Source: Devosia litorisediminis (GTDB lineage Bacteria > Pseudomonadota > Alphaproteobacteria > Rhizobiales > Devosiaceae). Taken from it: a stretch of 64,000 nt of DNA. A model generated the notes under the pieces. It had not been told where the DNA came from and made no database searches. It saw nothing but the letters and a program-made list of their open reading frames with translations. The stretch is from positions 1,860,001-1,924,000 of the forward strand of contig NZ_JAGXTP010000001.1 in assembly GCF_018334155.1 (NCBI RefSeq), in the 5' to 3' direction. Numbering within the stretch: the stretch's first letter is position 1; every line of letters starts with the position of its first letter. Shown piece by piece: positions 26,576 to 34,241 of the stretch. A program made the translations under genes and the position numbers.

Positions 26576-27609
26576 GCGCGGTTCTCCTCAGCCAGCAGCA
26601 CCGCGGCACTTCTCTGTGTTCTTGAAGACGGCCCCTGCGACAGCGCAACAAGAGTTTGCTGCCCCTCATCACCAAGAGCGCTGAGCGACTTGGCCGCGGT
26701 ATAGCGGACAATCCACTCGTCATCATTGAGCAGTCGCGCCAAACCACCATTGGCAGCGCTCAGCCCAAGCCGTCCAGCAGCGGAGGCGGCTTCAAGGCGC
26801 ACTTCCCAGGAGGGATTGTCCAACGCGGCCAGCAGGGTATCGGCGGAGCGTGGATGCCCGATCAGACCCAGGGCGCGAATGACGGCGGCCTGTACTTCGG
26901 TGTGGGGGTCGGCGAGCAAAGCTTCAATTTCAGCAATATAGCCGAACTGACCGGTGTGCCCCAGCGCATCGACGGCCGCAGCACGGACAAAATCAGGGAG
27001 ATCACGATTGGTCGCCAGCGCAATCAGCTCATCACTGCGATCAGTGGGGACCGAGCGAAACAGTTCGATCAGGCGGCGCGAACGCTGGCCACGGAAGCCG
27101 ATCCTGTCAATGGTTTCGGCGAGGGGCGGCAGCGCATCAAGGCGTGCCAGGGCGATGCTGGCGGCGATACGGACCTCGCGTTTGCGGTCGTTCAGGGCGG
27201 CCAGCAACGCCTTGCGGGTATCCTGATAGGGAAAGGATGTCAGCCGCTCGATGGCACTGAGCTTCTGGGCCTCCTGCCCGTTGAGCAATTGGCGCCGGAT
27301 CTCGTCAGGATAACCGGCGGCGGCCAGCACGCGCACAATCTGCTCGCGATCATCGCCACGCAGCACTTCGACAAACTGGAAGCAGACTTCAATCACCAGC
27401 GGCGCGGGAAACTGCGACAGCGCCTCGCTCAGCGCGTCTTCGTCGTGCGCGGCGGTAAATTCCATCAGGCTCTGGCGCAGTTGCTTCTGCAAGACAGCAT
27501 CATTGGCCTTGCCCGCATCGATGAACCAGCGGCGCACCATCAGCGCGATCATCACCCCGATGGAGATGAGTGCCAGGATTGCCGTACCGATCCAGATCGA
27601 CTGCAACAT
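26572..27609 (-). CDS. Membrane-anchored HEAT-repeat protein
   Basis: 345 aa. An N-terminal membrane helix (about residues 5-27) is followed by a basic patch and then about five HEAT/PBS-lyase-type repeats, for example DTRKALLAALNDRKREVRIAASIALARLDAL, AEIEALLADPHTEVQAAVIRALGLIG and ADTLLAALDNPSWEVRLEAASAAGRLG (about residues 132-320). HEAT solenoids are protein-binding scaffolds. The gene lies between YaiO and GT2 with a two-base gap and a four-base overlap, so it probably links the synthase with the outer-membrane barrel or a regulator. Confidence 0.88.
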   Translation of the reverse strand: MLQSIWIGTAILALISIGVMIALMVRRWFIDAGKANDAVLQKQLRQSLMEFTAAHDEDALSEALSQFPAPLVIEVCFQFVEVLRGDDREQIVRVLAAAGYPDEIRRQLLNGQEAQKLSAIERLTSFPYQDTRKALLAALNDRKREVRIAASIALARLDALPPLAETIDRIGFRGQRSRRLIELFRSVPTDRSDELIALATNRDLPDFVRAAAVDALGHTGQFGYIAEIEALLADPHTEVQAAVIRALGLIGHPRSADTLLAALDNPSWEVRLEAASAAGRLGLSAANGGLARLLNDDEWIVRYTAAKSLSALGDEGQQTLVALSQGPSSRTQRSAAVLLAEENRA

Positions 27610-27611
27610 GG

Positions 27612-28730
27612 CTAGAACCTCACGCTGGCGCCAAGCCCGATGCTGGTGCGCTGGTAGGCTGCCCGGAACTCGTTGGCGGCATTGGCCCGCAGGGTCACAG
27701 CATCGCTCAGTGCCACGGTGACACCGCCAAATACCGACTGCACGTCGAGCAACGTGTTTCCCGAAATTTCGGGCGCATTGGCGTAGCCGAGAAACAGCGT
27801 GCCGGCGTCGGTAACGGCCATATCGGCGCGCAGGACGAAGCCGTCACTTTGAACACCACTATCTTCAAGCGTATGAACCCACTGCGGAGTCAGCGTCAGG
27901 CGGCCGTCAAACAGGCTGATGGCAGCACGCACCGCCAATGTAGTGGAGCGGTTCGCATCATAGATGGCGTGACGGATATCGGCGCCGATGGTCACCCCCA
28001 CCGCCTCGCCTGTCAGCACACGCCAATCGCCGCCAGCATCAACTGACAGATGGGGCAGGAAGCTGGCATTGGCGGCTAGTGCGAGACCACCATAGAGCCC
28101 GATGCCGGGCTGGACCTGCGTAGCAATGCGCAAGGTTGCCTGCTGATCGCTGACGCCATTGCGGCTGGCGTTGCGCAATTGCAGCGCCAGGCTGGTCTGC
28201 TCGCTGGCGCGATAGGACAGCCCGACCAGAGCATCGATCCAGTTGCCCCGGCCAGCGCTGAGTTCGCTGTATTCGGTGCTGACATCGACCCGCCACGGAC
28301 GATCATCGGCCACCGCCTGGTCGATGATCACCAGCAGGTCCGCCGCGTCCCGATAGTCAGGCTGGCGCTCCACCACGCGCTGGGCCAGCGTCCGGGCGCC
28401 AGCCCGATCGCCCTGGCGAAATCGGGCCTGGGCCAGCCCGAAGCGGGCGTCTTCATAGCCTTCGGCCAGCACCAGTACACGTTCGAACACGGGTTCTGCC
28501 AAAGCGGGCTGGCCCGCACCGAGATAGGCAAAGCCCAGTTGTACCAGCGCGTCGGTGTTGTCTGGTTGCTGCGCCACGGCCCGCTCCAGCAGGCTGATCG
28601 CTGTATCAAAGCGTTGCTCGAGACGCGCCTGCGTTCCCTGCTCGTAGAGCGTGGCGGCGCTTTGCGCGGCTGCCGGGGCCGATGCGCAGAGCAGAACAAT
28701 CGGGGCAGCCAGCAGAGCGACGCGGATCAT
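27612..28730 (-). CDS. TPR plus YaiO-type outer-membrane beta-barrel protein
   Basis: 372 aa. A signal peptide (residues 1-22, ending AAAQ) is followed by about three TPR-like repeats (about residues 25-135: LYEQGTQARLEQRFDTAISLLERAVAQQPDNTDALVQLGFAYLGAGQ and two more). A roughly 220-residue segment of alternating strands ends in Val-Arg-Phe, the outer-membrane barrel terminus. This TPR-barrel design is that of exopolysaccharide exporters such as PgaA and the YaiO family. With GT2 and HEAT it would form an envelope-spanning export path. Confidence 0.88.
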   Translation of the reverse strand: MIRVALLAAPIVLLCASAPAAAQSAATLYEQGTQARLEQRFDTAISLLERAVAQQPDNTDALVQLGFAYLGAGQPALAEPVFERVLVLAEGYEDARFGLAQARFRQGDRAGARTLAQRVVERQPDYRDAADLLVIIDQAVADDRPWRVDVSTEYSELSAGRGNWIDALVGLSYRASEQTSLALQLRNASRNGVSDQQATLRIATQVQPGIGLYGGLALAANASFLPHLSVDAGGDWRVLTGEAVGVTIGADIRHAIYDANRSTTLAVRAAISLFDGRLTLTPQWVHTLEDSGVQSDGFVLRADMAVTDAGTLFLGYANAPEISGNTLLDVQSVFGGVTVALSDAVTLRANAANEFRAAYQRTSIGLGASVRF

Positions 28731-28743
28731 GGGTTAGGTCTCG

Positions 28744-29109
28744 TCAGGTCAGGTATTTCTGGATGCGAGCCAATAGCTCATCGGGGATGAACGGCTTGAC
28801 CAGATAGTCCGCAGCGCCCGCTTCGAGCGCCGAGACGATATCCTTCTCGCCCTTGCGCGCGGTCAGCATGATCACCGGAATATGGGACAGGCTTGGTTCG
28901 TCCTTGAGCTGCACCAGCAGCGCAAAGCCATCAATACCGGGCATCATGGCGTCGAGCACGACCAGATCGGGCTTTTCAGCACGGATCTTGGCCAGCGCCT
29001 CTTCCCCGTCATGGGCGGTCAAAACCGTGTAGCCCTTGCCTTGCAGGCGAAACTCAATCAGCTCGATCAAAAGCTGGTCGTCGTCGCATATCAGAATTGA
29101 CTGGCTCAT
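28744..29109 (-). CDS. Single-domain (CheY-like) response regulator
   Basis: 121 aa consisting of a receiver domain only: acidic pocket CDDDQ (residues 8-12), phosphorylation site Asp53 in LVVLDAMMPG, and Lys105 in DYLVKPF. No output domain, so it acts by protein binding. It is the first gene of the RR-YaiO-HEAT-GT2 set; yaiO follows 13 bases downstream. The HEAT-repeat protein or the synthase is a plausible target, and the PAS kinase at 30121 a plausible partner (inference). Confidence 0.93.
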   Translation of the reverse strand: MSQSILICDDDQLLIELIEFRLQGKGYTVLTAHDGEEALAKIRAEKPDLVVLDAMMPGIDGFALLVQLKDEPSLSHIPVIMLTARKGEKDIVSALEAGAADYLVKPFIPDELLARIQKYLT

Positions 29110-29329
29110 GAAGGCGCTCCTGGTCGTGTCGGTCCAGACGATTGGCTACGCGGCTTCGGTGGCACATCAAGGGCAAACATTTGGCATCAAGGCATTTTCC
29201 AATGGGTTTGCCCGATCTCTCACAGATAGCACGCCACATGGTAAATGGCGCGTAAACGCAAACGCGCTTGTGAACGGCAAGAGCGGCACGCGTCGCTCAC
29301 TCTCGCACGAGAGGCAGTCCAGAAGAGAA
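29110..29329. other. Untranslated gap with a likely promoter for the RR-YaiO-HEAT-GT2 genes
   Basis: 220 bases with no supported gene. It is the only sizeable gap upstream of the response regulator, so the promoter of the four-gene set probably lies here. I could not pick a convincing -35/-10 pair or a repeat. Confidence 0.4.
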
Positions 29330-29959
29330 TCAGGTCTGGTCCATGATGATTTGCTGGATGGCCTTGCGCTGACGCCGCGAGCGGATCTGGCGGGTGTGAG
29401 CGGTATCGGGCGAGATTGTAACGCCCTGATCATCGCGCACGATGGAGAATGTCCGCCTGGCACCGATCAGCAGATCATCGGAGGAATGATCGGCGATGAT
29501 CATGATCTCGATCTCGATTGGCTCGGCGCGCGCCAGCAGATCCTTGGGGGCTGGTCCCTTGCGGGTGCGCGTTACCCTTTCGATCAGGCTCTGGAACGAG
29601 CCGATCGAGGTATAGTCGCCGGGATGCAGCGGGCCCTGATGGGTGCGTTGACGCGGATCGTTGGGCCGCTCGCGCTCATCGATGACCTCGAAATCGGTGA
29701 CGCATTGTTCCCAATTTTCGCTGCCGGCACGCACCGTGGTCAGCACGCTTTCAAGATAGATGGAATCCGAGCTCATATTGCTGACAAAGCAGGCGGCATC
29801 CAGCCCTGAGCCTGCGGCGCGGTTGATGACGATCTTGGGCTGTGTCTGCCGACGGAAGCCGGCCAGAAATACCTGCAGATAAACCAGCCAGATGACCACC
29901 ATTGTCATGTTGGTGGCCAGGCTCAGCATGTCGCTGTGCTGCGTTATCCAGTCGAGCAT
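29330..29959 (-). CDS. Membrane-anchored protein of unknown function
   Basis: 209 aa from ATG 29959, which has AAAGGA upstream; a TTG at 29992 is weaker. One hydrophobic helix (about residues 11-33, LATNMTMVVIWLVYLQVFLAGF) is followed by a soluble domain opening QPKIVINRAAGSGLDAACFVSNMSSDSIYLESV, which looks like a beta-sandwich, and a very basic C-terminus (RSRRQRKAIQQ). I recognise no family. It lies between the PAS kinase and the response regulator, all on one strand, suggesting a part in the same putative polysaccharide/signalling system. Confidence 0.75.
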   Translation of the reverse strand: MLDWITQHSDMLSLATNMTMVVIWLVYLQVFLAGFRRQTQPKIVINRAAGSGLDAACFVSNMSSDSIYLESVLTTVRAGSENWEQCVTDFEVIDERERPNDPRQRTHQGPLHPGDYTSIGSFQSLIERVTRTRKGPAPKDLLARAEPIEIEIMIIADHSSDDLLIGARRTFSIVRDDQGVTISPDTAHTRQIRSRRQRKAIQQIIMDQT

Positions 29960-30120
29960 GGTGGCTGCAGTCCTTTGGGCGGGAATGTCCAAAGGGCAAG
30001 ATCTGCGCTGCTTTCAGCGTGACTTACCCCGGCTTGCGCGTGCGCATCAGTGCACGGAGCTAAAGCCAGCGCGCCAGGATCGGTTCCATGCAGCGCTCAG
30101 TCGATGCGGAACGCCGCGCC

Positions 30121-32133
30121 CTACTCGGCAGCCAGAGGCAGTTCGATCCAGAAGGTCGCGCCCTTGTCGGGTTCACTGTCGAAGCCGATGGCGCCTCCCA
30201 TCTGGGTGATGATCTCGCGGCTGATATGCAGGCCAAGCCCACTGCCGTATTTGGTGCGCGTAGCCGATGAATCGGCCTGCGAGAACTTGCTGAAGATCAG
30301 CGGTGCGAAGTCCTTGGAGACACCCTGCCCCTGATCGGTGACCTCAACCCGGCAGGTCTGATCGTCGGCACTGAGGGTTACCTCAACCTGCCCGCCCACG
30401 GGCGAGAATTTTGCGGCATTGGAAAGCAGATTGCTCATAACCTGCTGCAGCCGGGCCGGATCCACCCTGACCTGAGCATCGACGTCACCGGCATTGGTGC
30501 CGATCTGCACGCCGAAACGGTCCGCATAGGGCTGGTTGGTTTCGATCGCGCTGAGGATCATGGGCGCCACAAACTCGCGCCGCATATCGAACTGCATCTT
30601 GCCCGAGGCGATCTTGTCGATGTCGAGCATGTCATTGACCAGCAGGATAAGGCGCTCACTGTTCTTGTTGGCGATGTCGATCAGGTTGCGCACCTTGAGC
30701 GGCAGTTCAGCGGCCATTGTACCGGCCAGCAGACCCAGGGCGCCGCGGATGGCGGTCACCGGGGTACGCAGTTCGTGGCTGACGGTCGAGATCAGCTCAT
30801 TTTTGACCCGCTCCACCTCGCGGCGCTCGGTGATGTCCTGAATCTGCGCCACCAGATATTTCACGCTGCCATCGGGATTGCGCACGGCCGATGCACTCAA
30901 CTGCGCCCAGACCGTATCGCCATTCTTGCGCAGATAGCGCTTTTCAATAGTGTAGGTTTCGATCTCGCCGTCCAATAGCTGGCGCACCAATTGATCGCTG
31001 GTGGCCAGATCGTCAGGATGAGTGACCGTGCGGAAGTTCTGTTCGAGCAACTCGTCCTGGCTGTAGCCGAGCAGGTCAGCCAGCGCCTTGTTGACGCCCA
31101 GCCAGCGTCCGCTCGGTTCGAGCAAGGTCATGCCGATCGAGGCATGCTCCATGGCGATACGGAATTTTTCCTCGCTGGACCGGAGCTCCATCTCCATCCG
31201 CTTTTGCGCGGTTGTCTCAACTGTAACGCCGGCAATGCCGATAATCCGGTTGTCGCCGTCGCGCAGCGGCACCTTGGATGTGCGATAGGAGCGGCTGACC
31301 TGGTCCGGCCCGACCGTGGTCTCCTCAAGATCGGTAATCGACCGACCGGTCCGGATGATGTCCTGTTCCTGTTCGAACAAGACCTGTGCGCGGGCAGGCT
31401 CGACCAGATCGAAATCGGTCTTGCCCACAAGCTGCGCGGGATTGTCGAAGCCGTTGTGCTGCACCACCGCCTGATTTGCGGCGACAAAGGCGCTTTTGAT
31501 ATCCTTGACGAACTGAAAGTCCGGCGCCTGCAATAGGGCAGCCTGCAGGATGCGGCGCTCCCACAGCCCGGATCGGGCCTGCCAGACCGTAAAACCCATC
31601 AGGGTGGTCGCCAGAAAACTCACCATGGCAACGGGCAAGGCGAGCGCGTGCATCGGCTCGTTCACCGCATTGGCAGGCAGGAAGGTCAGTGTCGCCCACA
31701 CAAGAAAGGCCACCAGAACACCGAGCAGAAGCACCAAGTGTGGCTGCGGTGTGGCCGAGTCATTCCACTTGCGAAGGCCCAGGGCCCCCGCGGCTGTCAC
31801 CACCATGTTGATCACCGCTATGATAGCCCACTCGCCCCCCTGACTGAGCCGATAGGCACCGGCGATCAATACCGAGATCGTGGCCACGACCGGCCCACCA
31901 AAGAAAGCGCCAACAGCAATCAGCCCGGCGCGCAGATCGAAAAACACGTCTGGTCCTGTCTGGATGGACATGACCAAGCTCACCACAGCACCGCCGCCGA
32001 TCAACAGGCCCGATATAGCGCGGCGCACCATCGCTGAGCGGCTATCGAGCCATATCTGCAGCTGCGACCAGGTGGAGGTCACGAGCGCGACAACAGCAAG
32101 ATTGGCAATCAATGCCTGCCAGGTCGTATCCAT
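30121..32133 (-). CDS. Membrane PAS-domain sensor histidine kinase
   Basis: 670 aa from ATG 32133 (a TTG at 32151 is also open). N-terminal five to six membrane helices (about residues 5-200) resemble the 5TM LYT-type receptor module with its GAFFGGPVVATISVLIAGAYRL motif. Two PAS domains follow (about residues 215-325 and 330-445), with the second ending KYLVAQIQDITERREVE. Then come HisKA ISTVSHELRTPVTAIRGALG and an ATPase domain ending GSGLGLHISREIITQMGG. There is no receiver, so a separate regulator is needed; the CheY-like gene at 28744 is the nearest. Confidence 0.92.
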   Translation of the reverse strand: MDTTWQALIANLAVVALVTSTWSQLQIWLDSRSAMVRRAISGLLIGGGAVVSLVMSIQTGPDVFFDLRAGLIAVGAFFGGPVVATISVLIAGAYRLSQGGEWAIIAVINMVVTAAGALGLRKWNDSATPQPHLVLLLGVLVAFLVWATLTFLPANAVNEPMHALALPVAMVSFLATTLMGFTVWQARSGLWERRILQAALLQAPDFQFVKDIKSAFVAANQAVVQHNGFDNPAQLVGKTDFDLVEPARAQVLFEQEQDIIRTGRSITDLEETTVGPDQVSRSYRTSKVPLRDGDNRIIGIAGVTVETTAQKRMEMELRSSEEKFRIAMEHASIGMTLLEPSGRWLGVNKALADLLGYSQDELLEQNFRTVTHPDDLATSDQLVRQLLDGEIETYTIEKRYLRKNGDTVWAQLSASAVRNPDGSVKYLVAQIQDITERREVERVKNELISTVSHELRTPVTAIRGALGLLAGTMAAELPLKVRNLIDIANKNSERLILLVNDMLDIDKIASGKMQFDMRREFVAPMILSAIETNQPYADRFGVQIGTNAGDVDAQVRVDPARLQQVMSNLLSNAAKFSPVGGQVEVTLSADDQTCRVEVTDQGQGVSKDFAPLIFSKFSQADSSATRTKYGSGLGLHISREIITQMGGAIGFDSEPDKGATFWIELPLAAE

Positions 32134-32489
32134 CGCAAATTGTCCAATCAAACGGCTCGGTAAGGTCCAATCTAGCCAAATTAAGTTTCCGACCTGTGGA
32201 CGACCTGCATGCAGGACAAAAAACCTTGCTCGCTGCCGTCACTGCAGGACGCGTGCGGGACGACCGCAGCAGGCAATACGCCGGCAGACGCCGCCATATG
32301 CCTCGGTTTGTACCCAAATCCCCCCATGCCAGATGCTTGATGTTACCAAATCCACCCATTCGGCGCTGCAGGTGACACATTTCCGTCGAATTTCATTGTG
32401 TCGGCGGTTGTTCTTTGTGTCAGCAGCAGCGCAGTGCTGGGGGATAGGTGCCAGCAAGGCACCACGACATTCGATTGGGAGTGAGACAA
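32134..32489. promoter_or_regulatory. Spacer between PAS kinase and dctP, with a 6-bp-arm inverted repeat
   Basis: 356 bases without a gene. The feature I can support is GGTGCC-AGCAA-GGCACC at 32447-32463, ending 26 bases before the dctP ATG; it could be an operator or a 5'-leader hairpin. The upstream half is relatively AT-rich (32150-32215) and probably holds the divergent promoters. I found no convincing -24/-12 sigma54 promoter despite the DctBD genes nearby. Confidence 0.5.
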
Positions 32490-33491
32490 ATGAAGACAAT
32501 TTTGGCAACCGCCTTGACCCTTGGCGCGATGGCGCTGGGCACGCAGACTGCAATGGCAGCATGCGATGATGGCGAAATGGTCATCAAGTTCGCCCACGTG
32601 GTGGCAGCAACCGGTCACCCCAAGGGTGATGCGGCCACAATGTTTGCAGACCGCGTCAATGAAGAGATGAACGGCGTCGCCTGCATGGAAGTGTTCCCCA
32701 ATTCCACGCTGTTTGACGATGACAAGGTGATGGAAGCCCTGCTGCTCGGCGACGTGCAGCTGGCCGCCCCTTCGCTGTCCAAGTTCGAAGCCTATACCCT
32801 CAAGTACCGCCTGTTTGATCTGCCCTTCCTGTTTGGCGATCTGGATGCCGTGAGCCGCTTCTTTGCGACCGATACAGCCAAGGATCTGCTGCTGGCCACT
32901 GAAGATGTCGGCTATACCGGTCTGGGTTACTGGTCCTCGGGTCTCAAGCAGTTTTCGGCCAACAAGCCGCTGCTGATGCCTGAAGACGGCAACGGCCTGA
33001 AATTCCGCATCCAGACCTCCGATGTTGCCGAAGCCATGATCAACGCCATGGGCGGTTCGGCTCAGAAGCTGGCCTTCTCGGAAGTTTACGGTGCGCTGCA
33101 GACCAAGGTCGTCGACGGTCAGGAAAACACCTGGTCCAACATCTACACCCAGAAGTTCTTCGAAGTGCAGGATGGTATCACCGAGACCAACCATCAGTTG
33201 CTGGCCTATCTGCTGGTTACCTCGACCGAATGGCTGGATTCGCTGGACGCCGAAGTGCGTGACCAGTTCCTGACCATTGCCGAGGAAGTCACCATCGCGG
33301 CCAACGACTCGGTTGCTGCGCAGGAAGCCGCGAACCGCCAGAACATTCTGGATGCCGGTGGCACCATTCGCGAACTGACCGAAGAGCAGCGCGCTGCCTG
33401 GATTGCTGCAATGAAGCCCGTCTGGGCTGAGTTTGAAGGCGATATCGGCGCCGACAATATTGCCGCCGCCGAGGCTGCCAACGCCATGTAA
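32490..33491 (+). CDS. dctP: TRAP transporter substrate-binding protein DctP
   Basis: 333 aa from ATG 32490 with GGGAGTGAG upstream; the in-frame extension to 32448 lacks a signal. Signal peptide to about residue 23 (AMA). DctP family features: IKFAHVVAATGHPKGDAATMFADRVNE near residues 31-57, the substrate-carboxylate arginine in GLKFRIQTSDV (about residues 168-178), and GQENTWSNIYTQKFFEVQDGIT. It binds an organic acid, probably a C4-dicarboxylate or related, for DctQM. Confidence 0.94.
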   Translation: MKTILATALTLGAMALGTQTAMAACDDGEMVIKFAHVVAATGHPKGDAATMFADRVNEEMNGVACMEVFPNSTLFDDDKVMEALLLGDVQLAAPSLSKFEAYTLKYRLFDLPFLFGDLDAVSRFFATDTAKDLLLATEDVGYTGLGYWSSGLKQFSANKPLLMPEDGNGLKFRIQTSDVAEAMINAMGGSAQKLAFSEVYGALQTKVVDGQENTWSNIYTQKFFEVQDGITETNHQLLAYLLVTSTEWLDSLDAEVRDQFLTIAEEVTIAANDSVAAQEAANRQNILDAGGTIRELTEEQRAAWIAAMKPVWAEFEGDIGADNIAAAEAANAM

Positions 33492-33497
33492 GACGAC

Positions 33498-33527
33498 TGG
33501 TCCGGAGCTCCCTGGAGCCCCGGACCA
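33498..33527 (+). terminator. Intercistronic hairpin after dctP
   Basis: Arms TGGTCCGG (33498-33505) and CCGGACCA (33520-33527) with an inner GCTCC/GGAGC pair form a 13-base-pair stem around a single mismatch and a two-base loop. No T-run follows. The position fits an attenuator or 3'-end stabiliser that raises dctP expression over dctQM. Confidence 0.65.
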
Positions 33528-33562
33528 CCTCGCCTTGGCGCACAGACATTATTGGGGGCAGC

Positions 33563-34237
33563 ATGACGCAGATGGTCGTGATTATAGCAGTGCTGATCGG
33601 GGCGCTGTTTTTGATTGAGCGGCGGTGGCCCAGTGCCGTTACCCGCTTTGAAGAAGGGACACTGGCCATTCTGATGGCCGCGCTGACCCTGGTTACCTTC
33701 ACCCAGGTTGTGATGCGCTATGGCTTCACCACAGGCTGGGGCGGTGCGCTGGAATTCACCCGCATCCTGTTCGCCTGGCTGATCCTGTTCGGCATGAGCT
33801 ACGCCATCAAGATCAATTCGCATCTGGGCGTGGACATCGTGCTCAACCTGCTGCCCGCGCGCGCGTCGCGCATCATGGCAGTGGTCGCGGCCCTTGCCTG
33901 CGTGCTCTACGCCTTCACCCTGCTATATGCCAACTGGCTGCAGTTCTTCGGCATTGATGCCCGGGGTGGCGCCATCGATTACTGGGCCAAGATGTTCAAG
34001 GTGGGCATTGGTCTGGATGACCTGCGCTATCCCGAATGGGCGCAGGAGAGCTTTGGCCTGCAAGAGCGCGTGCAGCGCTGGATTGCCTATCTGATCCTGC
34101 CCACGGGCCTGGCCCTGTTTGCCTATCGCAGCCTGCAGGCGGCCTACAACATCGCCACCGGCAAGCGCCAATACATCATCGCCAGCCACGAGGCAGAAGA
34201 CCTTGTGGCCGAGAACAAAGACGCGGTGAAGGACTAA
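33563..34237 (+). CDS. dctQ: TRAP transporter small permease DctQ
   Basis: 224 aa. Membrane helices at about residues 3-16, 28-48, 60-85, 95-120 and 168-190. The DctQ motif is ALTLVTFTQVVMRYGFTTGWGGALEFTRILFAWLILFGMSYAIK. It is longer than the usual 160-180 aa because of a loop at about residues 120-165. The stop is four bases before dctM. Confidence 0.9.
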   Translation: MTQMVVIIAVLIGALFLIERRWPSAVTRFEEGTLAILMAALTLVTFTQVVMRYGFTTGWGGALEFTRILFAWLILFGMSYAIKINSHLGVDIVLNLLPARASRIMAVVAALACVLYAFTLLYANWLQFFGIDARGGAIDYWAKMFKVGIGLDDLRYPEWAQESFGLQERVQRWIAYLILPTGLALFAYRSLQAAYNIATGKRQYIIASHEAEDLVAENKDAVKD

Positions 34238-34241
34238 CACC

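Noticed and set aside
32134..32489. Sigma54 promoter for dctPQM
   Set aside because: No GG-N10-GC element with flanking consensus was found by eye on the plus strand.
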